The position numbers and the translations under genes were made by a program. A DNA stretch of 64,000 bases from Umezawaea sp036375055 (GTDB taxonomy: Bacteria; Actinomycetota; Actinomycetes; Mycobacteriales; Pseudonocardiaceae). The notes under the pieces are model-generated. The model was not told the origin of the DNA. It saw only the letters and a list, made by a program, of their open reading frames with translations, and ran no database searches. The stretch covers positions 62,001 through 126,000 of the forward strand of contig NZ_DASUSQ010000083.1 in NCBI RefSeq assembly GCF_036375055.1, written 5' to 3'. Below are positions 8,222-16,387 of the stretch, one piece after another; the stretch's first letter is position 1, and each line of letters opens with the position of its first letter.

Positions 8222-8923
8222 GTGGACCTCGGGACGAGAAACCGGGCGATCCTGGTCGTGGACATAGAGAAGTCCAGCGAGCGCACCGATCCGCGGAAGG
8301 CGGCGCTGCGCGCGGCCCTGTACGGGGTGCTGGGGGGTGCGCTGAGGACGATGCCGCCGCACCGGGTCGACGACCTGGGCGACGGCGTGCTGGCGGTGTT
8401 CGACTCGGACGTGCTGCCGGTGCTGGACCCGCTGGTCGGCGACCTCGTGCAGGCGCTCTGGCGGCACAACGCCACCGTCGACCCGCCGGAGTGGATGAGG
8501 CTGCGCCTGGGGGTCCACTTCGGACTGGTCGCGCGCGACCCGCACGGCTGGGTCGGCGACGCGCTGACGACCGCGTTCCGCATCGTCAACGGGGCCGGGG
8601 TCAAGGCGGTCCTGCGCGCCGCGCCGCGGGCGCAGTCGATCGTGGTCCTGTCGGACGCCGTCCACCAGACGGTGGTGCGGCCCGGCTACGCCGCGCTCCA
8701 GCCGGAGACCTACCGCGACCTGCTCGACGACGGCCGCCGGATGTGGATCCGCGTCCCCGGCTACGCGACCCCGCCCGTCGCGACGGGCGCGCCCGCCGCG
8801 GAGCCGGTGCGGGTGGAGGCGCCCCCCGCCAAGTCGATCTCCATCAAGGCCAGGGGCAACGTCTTCACCGCCGACACGATCGGCACCGTCGACGCCCGCG
8901 TCGGCCTCGGGCCCGCGTCGTGA
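8222..8923 (+). CDS. Nucleotidyl-cyclase-like protein with C-terminal GNVF motif (operon gene 7)
   Basis: The 233-residue protein starts at GTG 8222, behind GGAGGGAGAA. Its fold signature is class III nucleotidyl cyclase: VVDIEKSS (D14, first metal Asp), a DDLGDGVLAVF hairpin (GDG 53-55) and VGDALTTAFRI late in the domain. In active cyclases the last block reads GDAVNxAARx; here the transition-state Asn is Thr, while the Arg is kept, so activity may be lost or changed. The last 22 residues begin GNVFTADTIGTVDA and match a segment near the N-terminus of the next protein. Such short shared motifs link receptor and effector in amyloid-signalling systems. The stop overlaps the next GTG start by four bases. 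Confidence 0.7.
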   Translation: MDLGTRNRAILVVDIEKSSERTDPRKAALRAALYGVLGGALRTMPPHRVDDLGDGVLAVFDSDVLPVLDPLVGDLVQALWRHNATVDPPEWMRLRLGVHFGLVARDPHGWVGDALTTAFRIVNGAGVKAVLRAAPRAQSIVVLSDAVHQTVVRPGYAALQPETYRDLLDDGRRMWIRVPGYATPPVATGAPAAEPVRVEAPPAKSISIKARGNVFTADTIGTVDARVGLGPAS

Positions 8924-11166
8924 GCGACGAGGAGGCCGCGGAGCAGCCGGAGGCGGGCGCCGGCACCGGCTCCGACGACTCGGCGAAGCAGGCGCCCGAG
9001 GACGGGGAGAAGGCGAAGCCGGACGCCGCCGCGCCCGAGCCGGAGGGGCCGAGCGCGAAGGACACCGCCTCGGACGCGACCAACGCGCGCAAGCTCCACC
9101 AGGACGCCCGCGCGATGGAGAACGCCATCGCCTCGCTGCTGGGCGTCCGGGGCGGTGTCGGCAACGTCTTCGTGGCCAACACGATCGGCCTCGTCGACGC
9201 CGGCCTCCCCCGCACGACCGGGTTCCACCACGGATCGGTGCCCACCGGGCCGATCCCCGCGGAGGCGCTGCGGGCGGCGGCGGTGACGTTCGTCGAACCC
9301 GCGAACTACCGCGAGCTGCGCGACCGGCTGCGCGACCAGCGGCTGGTCCTGCTCCGCGCGCCGTCGGGCTGGGGTCGCACGGCCACCGCGCTGAACCTCC
9401 TGGGCCTGGAGTGCGCGCAGGGCGTGGACAAGCTCAGCCCGGACACCGACCTGCGCTCGCCCGCCGCCCCGGTGGACCTGGAGGCCGACCGCGGCTACCT
9501 GCTGGAGACGCTGGAGTTCGACCAGGCGGCGTCGCTGCGGGAGTTCTCGCTCGACCAGTGGCGGCGCAGGCTCACCGAGGCCGGGGCGCGGATGCTCGTC
9601 CTCCTCGGCGCGGACGCTCCGCTGCGGGAACGGGAGCTGACCGCCTACGTCGTGGACGGCGCGCAGCGGTCGGACGACCGGACGCTGGTGCTGAGCCACT
9701 TCCAGGCCGGGCTCGTGGCCGCGGGCCGACCCCGGCAGGACCTGGTCGACTTCCCCGAGTTCACCGAGCTGGTCGAGGAGGTCGTCGGCCGCACGCTGCG
9801 CGCGGGCGACCTGGCGGACTTCGGCCGCGGCCTCTGCGCGGTCGTGCTGGGGGAGGCGGGCGTCGACGACGTCCGCCTCCGCTACGCCCGCGGCGCCGAG
9901 TCGGCGTTCCGCGAGTGGTTCGACTCCCTGCCGGACAACGAGTACCGCGCCTTCGCCGTCGCGCTCGCCGTGCTGGACGGGATGCCGCTCGCCACCGTCG
10001 CCGAGGCGGGGACGATGCTCGCCAGGGCGATCCAGGAGGCCGAGGTCCCCGACCTGCGCGACCGCACCCGCTCGGTGTTCGCGGTGCGCACGGCCAACCT
10101 CGTCGAGCGGATGGAGGCCGAGATCACCCTGGCCGTCGACGACAGCGACCTCGGGACGCTGGCCGCGGAGGTCGCCCGCTACCTCGACCCGCACCGCCCG
10201 CGCAAGGTGCTCGAACACGTCTGGCGCGAGTACACCGAGGCCCACGGCGTCGTGCGCGACTGGCTGCGCGACCTCGGCAGCTCGCCGGACCGGCACGTCC
10301 GCATCCGCGCGGGGGTCGCGGTCGGGCTGCTGAGCCTGTCGGAGTTCGACCACGCCCGCAGGCACGTGATCGAACCGTGGGCCGAGGAGAACGACTACTG
10401 GGAGCGCCAGGCCGTGATCGGCGCGCTGCGGCTCCCCGCGCTGCAACCCGAACTCCAGCCGCTGATCAACCGCATGATCGACCAGTGGCTCAAGGGGAGC
10501 GCGGCGACCGGGAGGCGGGTCGCGGCCGTCGCCGCGATGGGCGTCCTGCCGATCATGACGACCGCGCAGGTCCTCAAGCGGCTGCGGAGGGCGGCCGACA
10601 CCGACGAACCGCGCATGATCATCGCGGTCGCCGACTCGGTCACGAACCTGTCGCTGGAACCCGACCGGCTCGACCCGGTGCTCGGCGCCCTGCTGTCGTG
10701 GAGCAGGTCGAAGAAGGCCGACCTGCGCAACACCGCGCTGAACTGCGTGCTGCAACTGGTCGTCTACCTCCAGGTGTCCGAGGACGGCAGCACCGACCCG
10801 TGGCCCGGACTGCTGTGGGTCGCCGACCTGGACCGCCGGACGCGTCACCCCGCGCGGGGGGTGGTCGTGGGAACGCGCCGGACCACCAGGCGGGAGGCCG
10901 TGGTGTCGCTCGTCGCGCGGGTGCTGGAAGCGCCCTACTTCATGGGCGAGGCCTACCGGGTCGTCCACCAGTGGGTCAAGACCGCCGAGCGCGACCCCGC
11001 CCAGCGCGAACCGCTCGGCGCGCTGCTCGCCGACGTCGCCAGGGCCACCGGCGGCCCGGCCACCCTGCGGCTGTACCTGACCGAATGGGCGCGCGCCCGG
11101 CGCGGCCCGACCGAAGCCGCGAGCGCGCTGCTCGCCGCACTCGACCGCGAGGAGGTCCCCGCATGA
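8920..11166 (+). CDS. P-loop NTPase with HEAT-like repeats and N-terminal GNVF motif (operon gene 8)
   Basis: The 748-residue protein starts at GTG 8920 (GTGA overlap). Residues 1-60 are acidic and disordered. GNVFVANTIGLVDA at 81-94 matches the C-terminus of the preceding protein. A variant P-loop follows at 147-155 (APSGWGRT, Lys replaced by Arg), with a possible Walker B strand MLVLLGADAP near 230. This layout is seen in actinobacterial STAND-like or effector-associated NTPases. The C-terminal half is helical with HEAT-like pairs (HVRIRAGVAVGLLSL, YWERQAVIGALRLPAL), likely a ligand or partner surface. I infer a sensor/switch that engages the cyclase-like protein. ATPase activity is uncertain given the Arg. 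Confidence 0.65.
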   Translation: MSDEEAAEQPEAGAGTGSDDSAKQAPEDGEKAKPDAAAPEPEGPSAKDTASDATNARKLHQDARAMENAIASLLGVRGGVGNVFVANTIGLVDAGLPRTTGFHHGSVPTGPIPAEALRAAAVTFVEPANYRELRDRLRDQRLVLLRAPSGWGRTATALNLLGLECAQGVDKLSPDTDLRSPAAPVDLEADRGYLLETLEFDQAASLREFSLDQWRRRLTEAGARMLVLLGADAPLRERELTAYVVDGAQRSDDRTLVLSHFQAGLVAAGRPRQDLVDFPEFTELVEEVVGRTLRAGDLADFGRGLCAVVLGEAGVDDVRLRYARGAESAFREWFDSLPDNEYRAFAVALAVLDGMPLATVAEAGTMLARAIQEAEVPDLRDRTRSVFAVRTANLVERMEAEITLAVDDSDLGTLAAEVARYLDPHRPRKVLEHVWREYTEAHGVVRDWLRDLGSSPDRHVRIRAGVAVGLLSLSEFDHARRHVIEPWAEENDYWERQAVIGALRLPALQPELQPLINRMIDQWLKGSAATGRRVAAVAAMGVLPIMTTAQVLKRLRRAADTDEPRMIIAVADSVTNLSLEPDRLDPVLGALLSWSRSKKADLRNTALNCVLQLVVYLQVSEDGSTDPWPGLLWVADLDRRTRHPARGVVVGTRRTTRREAVVSLVARVLEAPYFMGEAYRVVHQWVKTAERDPAQREPLGALLADVARATGGPATLRLYLTEWARARRGPTEAASALLAALDREEVPA

Positions 11167-12254
11167 TCGCCAGGAACCCCGTCCAGCCCGACCCGCCGCT
11201 GCTCACCCGCGTGGAGATCAAGGTCGGCGAGCTGATGTTCAAGAACCGCCCGGTCCCCAGCCACGACCGCGCGACCGTCTTCCTCGACCGCTACGGCCAG
11301 TACCACCACCTGACCGAGCAGCTGCCGCTCGGCGGGGGCGCGGGCTACAAGGCGCTGTTCCTGGTCAACACCTCGGTGTTCTGCCTCGACCTCCAGCTCA
11401 CGCTGCCCAGCCTGGACCAGGCGTCCTGCTTCGCCGCGAAGGTGACGGTGACCTGGCGGATCACCGACCCCGTCGAGGCGGCGAAGACCAACCTGGTCGA
11501 CGCGGGGCCGGTGCTGCGACCGCACGTCGAGCGGGTGCTGCGGGACATCAGCGTCACCTACCCGATCGAGGACGGGACGGCGGCCGAGCGGGCCATGACG
11601 CACGCGTTCACCGGCGGTCGCGCCCGGCAGGGGCTGCGGCAGGGCGTCAGCGTGCTCAGCTGCACCACCGCCCTCACCCTCGACGCGAGCACCATCAACT
11701 ACATCCGGCGGCGCACGGAGGGCGTGCGGTCGCACGAGGTGAAGAAGGACGCGCTGCGGCACTCGGCGATCGAGCAGACGGCCGAGGAACGGCTCGCCGA
11801 GATGAAGAACGAGCACGAGATGCAGATCGAGGCGATGCGGCACTCGCACCAGCTCGAACTGGACCGGCAGCGCATGGCCATGTTCAGCGGCGTCGGGCAG
11901 AACCCCGAGAGCCTGATCGCCATCACGCTCGCGCAGGACCCCGGCAAGGCGGCCGACCTCCTCCAACTGGTGCTCAAGCAGCAGCAGGCGGAGCTGGAGG
12001 ACGCCCGCGGCGTGCTCGACGTGACGCTCAAGCACGGGCTGGTGAACCGCAGCGACGTCGCGGCCATCGTGGGCAGGGCGACGTCGGCCATCGCCCAGGG
12101 GATGGCGGGCGACGGGCGGGGCGCGTCGCTGCCGCGCGCGCCGCGGGCGGCGGGCTGCCTGGAGGACGCGCTGACCGCCGAGGTGGTGCCCGAGGCGGCG
12201 GCCGCGGTGTACGCGCCGCTGGACGACGACGAGGAGGACGAGGACGACGTCTAG
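11163..12254 (+). CDS. SPFH/band-7-like coiled-coil protein (operon gene 9)
   Basis: The 363-residue protein starts at ATG 11163, overlapping the NTPase stop. The N-terminal 170 residues resemble an SPFH (stomatin/prohibitin/flotillin) domain, with alternating beta strands such as FAAKVTVTWRITDPVEA. A long charged helix follows at about 185-245 (TAEERLAEMKNEHEMQIEAM), then a second helical part, and an acidic tail DDDEEDEDDV. There is no clear membrane anchor, so any membrane scaffold role might depend on the DUF4407 partner. SPFH proteins form large rings. Here it may scaffold the kinase and NTPase complex. The SPFH call is from pattern only and should be tested by structure prediction. Confidence 0.6.
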   Translation: MIARNPVQPDPPLLTRVEIKVGELMFKNRPVPSHDRATVFLDRYGQYHHLTEQLPLGGGAGYKALFLVNTSVFCLDLQLTLPSLDQASCFAAKVTVTWRITDPVEAAKTNLVDAGPVLRPHVERVLRDISVTYPIEDGTAAERAMTHAFTGGRARQGLRQGVSVLSCTTALTLDASTINYIRRRTEGVRSHEVKKDALRHSAIEQTAEERLAEMKNEHEMQIEAMRHSHQLELDRQRMAMFSGVGQNPESLIAITLAQDPGKAADLLQLVLKQQQAELEDARGVLDVTLKHGLVNRSDVAAIVGRATSAIAQGMAGDGRGASLPRAPRAAGCLEDALTAEVVPEAAAAVYAPLDDDEEDEDDV

Positions 12255-12270
12255 AGCCGCTGCCCGCGCA

Positions 12271-12288
12271 CCCCCGCTCGGCAGGGGG
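12271..12288. terminator. Short C5/G5 hairpin between convergent genes
   Basis: CCCCC at 12271-12275 can pair with GGGGG at 12284-12288 in the 36-bp gap between the convergent operon end and the CoA-transferase gene. It may stop transcription from both sides, but the stem is short and lacks a T tract. Confidence 0.3.
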
Positions 12289-12290
12289 CA

Positions 12291-13376
12291 CTACCCCAGC
12301 GGGGGCGGCGGGAGGCGGTAGGTCGCGGGCGTGCGGGACATCCTGATCGGGTTCGCCACCAGGTCGAGCCCGTCCAGGGACACCACCGGCTCCAGCCCGA
12401 GGTCGCCGGCCAGCTCGAACGCCCCCGCGAGGTCGTTCACGGGGCCGCAGGGGACGCCCAGCGGGGTGAGCGCGTCGAACCAGTGCCGGGCCGTGCCCGT
12501 GCGGAGCCGCGGCCCCAGCAGGGCCATCAGCTCGTCCACGTGCGCCACCCGGTCGGCGTTCGCGGCGAACCGCGGGTCGGTCGCCAGGTCCGGCACGTCC
12601 AGCGCCGAGCAGAGCCCGGCGAACTGCCGGTCGTTGCCCACGGCCAGCACCACCGGCCGGTCCGCGGTCTCCACCAGCTCGTACGGCGCGATCGACGGGT
12701 GCCGGTTGCCCATGATCCCCGGCACGACGCCCGCCGCCGTGTACCCGGTGCTCTGGTTGACCATCGACGACAGCAGCACGGACAGCAGGTCCACCTCGAC
12801 CAGCTGGCCCTCGCCGGTGGCGTCGCGGTGCCGCAGCGCGGCCAGGATCCCCACCGCCGCGTGCATCCCGGTCAGCACGTCCACCAGCGCCACCCCGGTC
12901 TTCACCGGCTCGCCCGGCCGGGAGCCGGTCACGCTCATCAGCCCGCCGACGGCCTGCACGAGCAGGTCGTAGCCGGGCAGGTGGCGGCCCCCGCCCGAGC
13001 CGAAGCCGGTGACCGAGCAGTACACGAGTCCGGGGTGGACGGTCCGCAGGTCCTCGTAGGACAGTCCGAAACCGGCCATCGTGCCCGGCCGGAAGTTCTC
13101 CACCACGACGTCCGCGCCGAGCACCAGCTCCCGCGCCGCCGACCGCCCTTCCGCGGTGGAGAGGTCCAGCACCGTCGACGTCTTGTTCCGGTTCACCGAC
13201 AGGAAGTACGTGGCCACGCCGTCAGCGTGCGGCGGGCCCCAGGCGCGGGTCTCGTCGCCGCGCGGGTGCTCGACCTTGACCACCTCGGCGCCGAGGTCGG
13301 CGAGCAGCATCGTGGCGTAGGGCGCGGCCAGCACCCGGCCGAAGTCCGCGACGACCAGCCCGCCGAGCGCGCTCAC
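12291..13376 (-). CDS. CaiB/BaiF family (class III) CoA transferase
   Basis: The 361-residue protein starts at GTG 13376, overlapping the dehydrogenase stop (GTGA). Family blocks are clear: the opening LVVADFGRVLAAPYATMLL, DLGAEVVKVEHPRGDETR, and LSVNRNKTSTVLDL. The position of the catalytic Asp fits the GYDLLVQAVGG block. The family moves CoA between acyl-CoA donors and carboxylic acids, usually to activate a catabolic substrate. It is the last gene of an oxidoreductase, dehydrogenase, CoA-transferase operon, so it may activate the keto or carboxylic acid made by the upstream enzymes. Length is slightly short of the 390-400 usual for the family. The true substrate cannot be deduced. Confidence 0.88.
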   Translation of the reverse strand: MSALGGLVVADFGRVLAAPYATMLLADLGAEVVKVEHPRGDETRAWGPPHADGVATYFLSVNRNKTSTVLDLSTAEGRSAARELVLGADVVVENFRPGTMAGFGLSYEDLRTVHPGLVYCSVTGFGSGGGRHLPGYDLLVQAVGGLMSVTGSRPGEPVKTGVALVDVLTGMHAAVGILAALRHRDATGEGQLVEVDLLSVLLSSMVNQSTGYTAAGVVPGIMGNRHPSIAPYELVETADRPVVLAVGNDRQFAGLCSALDVPDLATDPRFAANADRVAHVDELMALLGPRLRTGTARHWFDALTPLGVPCGPVNDLAGAFELAGDLGLEPVVSLDGLDLVANPIRMSRTPATYRLPPPPLG

Positions 13377-14497
13377 GGCACCTGCCCCTTGAGCCGCATC
13401 GCGGCCAGCACCCGGTCCTGCGCCAGCGCGCGGGCGGCGTCGTGCGTGGTCACCCCGAGCCGGGCCGACTCGCGCACCACGAGCGCGGCGTTCGCCCGCA
13501 GCTTCGACGACACGGCGGTCATCACGGTCGACGGCGCCACCGGGGACGGCGAGCAGCGCGCGTCCACCCCGAACGCGGCGGCGATGATCCCGCCCGCGTT
13601 GGCGATGAAGTCCGGCACGACGGTGATCCCGCGCGCCGCCAGCACCTCCTGCGCGGCGGCGGTGGTCGGCAGGTTCGCGCCCTCCACCACCATCGCGGCG
13701 TTGATCCGGCCCGCCCAGTCCTTGTCGATCACGTCCTGCGTCGCGGCGGGCACCAGCACGTCGCACGGTGCCAGCAGCTCCTTGCCCAGCGGCAGCACCC
13801 GCCCGTACTCGGCGACCGCCGCGTCCCCGTGGCTCTCCCGCAGCGCCAGCAGGCGCGGCACGTCCAGGCCGTCGGGGTCGTGCAGGGCGCCGTGCACCGA
13901 CGACACCGCCACCACCGAGGCACCCAGCTCGGCGAACCGCTTCGCCGCCGCGGCGCCGACGGCCCCGAACCCCTGGATGGCGATCCGCTTGCCGCCCACC
14001 GACTCCGACAGCTCGTCGGCCACCTCGGCGACCCCGAAACCGGTCACGCCCAGCTCGTCGTACGGCAGGCCGCCCAGCGCGGCGGGTGCGCCCATCATCG
14101 CGCCCCGGTCGCCCAGCTCGTCCTGCACGATCGCCGCGTCCCGCTCGTCGAGACCGACGTCCAGGCCCAGCACGTACTCGCCGGGGACCTCGTTGGACAG
14201 CGCGCGGGCGAACGCCCGCAGCGCCCTCTCCTTGCCCGGTGACGCGGGGTCGAACACGATGCCGGCCTTGGCGCCGCCGAAGAACAGGTCGACCGCCGCC
14301 CACTTCCACGTCATCACCCGCGCCAGCCGGGCCACCTCGCCGGTCGTCACGTCCGGCCCCATCCGGGTGCCGCCCTTGCCCGTGCCGCGCGCCGTGTTGT
14401 CGATGACCAGCACGCCCTTCATCCCGGAACGGCGGTCGGACACCACGACGACCTTCTCGGGTCCCCACTCGTCCATGAGGTGCAGCACGTCGGTCAT
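13373..14497 (-). CDS. Glu/Leu/Phe/Val family amino-acid dehydrogenase
   Basis: The 374-residue protein starts at ATG 14497. It shows the ELFV dehydrogenase plan: substrate-side GKGGTRM, catalytic-lysine block FFGGAKAGIVFDP, GLDVGLDERD, then the Rossmann motif IQGFGAVGAAAAKRF and late block PDFIANAGGIIAAAFG. These enzymes deaminate an amino acid to its keto acid with NAD(P). The size is closer to leucine/valine dehydrogenase (about 360) than to glutamate dehydrogenase (about 420). The GKGGTRMGPDVT block is more glutamate-dehydrogenase-like, so I leave substrate open. It lies eight bases downstream of the FAD oxidoreductase gene and overlaps the CoA-transferase gene, so the three are co-transcribed. 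Confidence 0.88.
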   Translation of the reverse strand: MTDVLHLMDEWGPEKVVVVSDRRSGMKGVLVIDNTARGTGKGGTRMGPDVTTGEVARLARVMTWKWAAVDLFFGGAKAGIVFDPASPGKERALRAFARALSNEVPGEYVLGLDVGLDERDAAIVQDELGDRGAMMGAPAALGGLPYDELGVTGFGVAEVADELSESVGGKRIAIQGFGAVGAAAAKRFAELGASVVAVSSVHGALHDPDGLDVPRLLALRESHGDAAVAEYGRVLPLGKELLAPCDVLVPAATQDVIDKDWAGRINAAMVVEGANLPTTAAAQEVLAARGITVVPDFIANAGGIIAAAFGVDARCSPSPVAPSTVMTAVSSKLRANAALVVRESARLGVTTHDAARALAQDRVLAAMRLKGQVP

Positions 14498-14505
14498 CGG
14501 GTCCC

Positions 14506-15648
14506 TCAGACGGTGTTGAGCTCGGGCCGGTGGGCGTTCGCGGCGAACCGGTTCGCGTCCAAGGTAGACACGTCGATCTCCGGCTCGCGCCCGAGGTACA
14601 GGTCGCGCACCACCTCGCCCACCGCGGGACCCTGGAGGAACCCGTGCCCGGAGAACCCCGTGGCGTAGAGGAACCGGCCCGGTGCCTCCCCGATCAGCGC
14701 GTTGTGGTCCGGCGTCACCTCGTAGAGCCCGGCCCAGCCGCTCGCGACCCCGACGTCCAGCAGGCCCGGCGCGCGCACCCCGATCGCCTCGCCCAGCCGG
14801 GGCAACCACTCGTCGGACCGGTCCAGGTGGAAACCGGGCTCCTGCTCGGGGTCCGACATGCCCATCAGCAGCCCGCGGCCCTCGCGGTGGAAGTAGAACG
14901 ACGACGCGAAGTCGATGGTGAACGGCACGACCGGGGCCAGGTCGGGGATCGGCTCGGTGCACACGACCTGCCGCCGCAGCGGCGTGACCGGCAGGTCGAC
15001 GCCCACGAGCCCGCCGATCCGCCGCGACCACGCGCCCGCGGCGCACACCACGGTCGACGTCCGGATGGTCCCGCGGTTCGTGACGACGGCGGTGATCCCG
15101 CCTGCGTCCGACTCGATGTCCAGCACCTCCGTGCGCGTGCGCAGCACCGCCCCGAGCCGCCGCGCGGCCGTCGCGTACCCGAGCACGACCGACTCCGGCG
15201 TGCAGTGCCCGTCGTCGGGGGAGTAGGTGGCGGCCAGCAGCCCGTCGGTGGAGATCAGCGGCGACATCGCCTTCGCCTCGGCCACCTCCAGCATCCGGCT
15301 CGGCACGCCCAGGCCGTTCTGGAGCACCACGTTCCGCTCGAACGCCGCCACCGCGTCCGGGTCCGACAGCAGGAACAGGTACCCGGTCCGGTGCAGGTCG
15401 ATCTCCTGCCCCGGCCGGTCGCCGAACCGCGCGAACGCCTCCAGGCTGCGCGCCCCCAGCCTGATGTTGACCTCGTCGGAGAACTGCGCCCGCACCCCGC
15501 CCGCGGCCTTGCTGGTGGACCCCGACCCGAGTTCGTCGCGCTCCACCAGCACGACGTCGCGCACACCGGCCTCGGCGAGGTGGAAGGCGATGCTGACGCC
15601 CATCACCCCACCGCCGACCACGACGACCTCGGCGGAGTCGGGAGTCAC
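14506..15648 (-). CDS. FAD-dependent amine/amino-acid oxidoreductase (DAO family)
   Basis: The 380-residue protein starts at GTG 15648 with a GAGAGGGGGG ribosome site just upstream. The N-terminal Rossmann motif VVVVGGGVMGVSIAFHLAE binds FAD, followed by VLVERDELGSGSTSKAAGG and, near the C-terminus, GLYEVTPDHNALIG plus FSGHGFLQGPAVG. These place it with sarcosine oxidase beta-like and glycine/D-amino-acid oxidoreductases, which oxidise a C-N bond to an imine. It is the first gene of a three-gene catabolic operon with an amino-acid dehydrogenase and a CoA transferase, which suggests breakdown of an N-alkyl or unusual amino acid. The substrate is unknown. Confidence 0.88.
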   Translation of the reverse strand: MTPDSAEVVVVGGGVMGVSIAFHLAEAGVRDVVLVERDELGSGSTSKAAGGVRAQFSDEVNIRLGARSLEAFARFGDRPGQEIDLHRTGYLFLLSDPDAVAAFERNVVLQNGLGVPSRMLEVAEAKAMSPLISTDGLLAATYSPDDGHCTPESVVLGYATAARRLGAVLRTRTEVLDIESDAGGITAVVTNRGTIRTSTVVCAAGAWSRRIGGLVGVDLPVTPLRRQVVCTEPIPDLAPVVPFTIDFASSFYFHREGRGLLMGMSDPEQEPGFHLDRSDEWLPRLGEAIGVRAPGLLDVGVASGWAGLYEVTPDHNALIGEAPGRFLYATGFSGHGFLQGPAVGEVVRDLYLGREPEIDVSTLDANRFAANAHRPELNTV

Positions 15649-15870
15649 GGCCGACCCCCCTCTCGACGGTGTCCACCCGGAACCGCCCGCCGCGCCGACC
15701 GGACCCCGGTCACCCCGTCGTCCACGAGCGGTCCGGTGGGGGCGTAGGCGCGTCCAGGTGGCATGAGCCCCAGCGTGCAGTGCGCGCCGCGGCGCTGCCA
15801 AGCCCCCGCGGGGCGAAACCGCGGGTTTTCGAGCGGGCGCGCCCGAGGACCGCCGTCGAGGCGACCCCGG

Positions 15871-16386
15871 CTACTCCCCCTTGACCCCGTCGGCCAGCTC
15901 CCGCAGGAAGTCCAGGTGCCCGACGTGCCGAGCCGTCTCCTGGATCACGTGCACCATCACCCACCGCACGGTCTTGTCGTCCGGCAACCGGGTCGGCTCG
16001 TCCGGCCCGAGCCCGGCCAGCGCCCGCCCGGACAGCTCCCACTCGGCCTGGTACTCCGCGGTCACCGTCTCGGGGGTCTCCCCGGCCCCGAACGCCCACG
16101 AGGCGTCGGCGTCGACGCCCCACAGCGAGGGCAGGTCGACCCCACCGCCCACGATGGACATCCAGTACCGCTCCACCGCCGTCAGGTGCTTCAGCACCCC
16201 CATGGCGGTCACCACGGGCGACGTGGGCAGCGGGGCGGCGGCCCCCAGGTCCCTGCTCAACCCGGCGACCTTCGCGACGGCCGTCAGCCGCAGGAAGTCC
16301 AGGAACTCCCACTGCAACCGCAACTCGTCCGTCGCGTACGTCCGCGGCCAGCGGCGTTCCGGCACGTTCGAACCCATGTTCGACAC
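15871..16386 (-). CDS. DinB-family (DUF664) four-helix protein
   Basis: The 171-residue protein resembles actinobacterial DinB/DUF664 proteins: LRLQWEFLDFLRL, MGVLKHLTAVERYWM (first metal-ligand His), and MVHVIQETARHVGHLDFLREL (further His ligands). The fold is a four-helix bundle that binds a divalent metal; some members are mycothiol- or bacillithiol-dependent transferases, many have no assigned role. It starts at GTG 16386, one base after the stop of the TPP-enzyme gene, so the two are co-transcribed; ATG 16377 is an alternative start. With mycothiol being the actinobacterial thiol, a mycothiol transferase role is possible but not shown. Confidence 0.8.
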   Translation of the reverse strand: MSNMGSNVPERRWPRTYATDELRLQWEFLDFLRLTAVAKVAGLSRDLGAAAPLPTSPVVTAMGVLKHLTAVERYWMSIVGGGVDLPSLWGVDADASWAFGAGETPETVTAEYQAEWELSGRALAGLGPDEPTRLPDDKTVRWVMVHVIQETARHVGHLDFLRELADGVKGE

Positions 16387-16387
16387 C

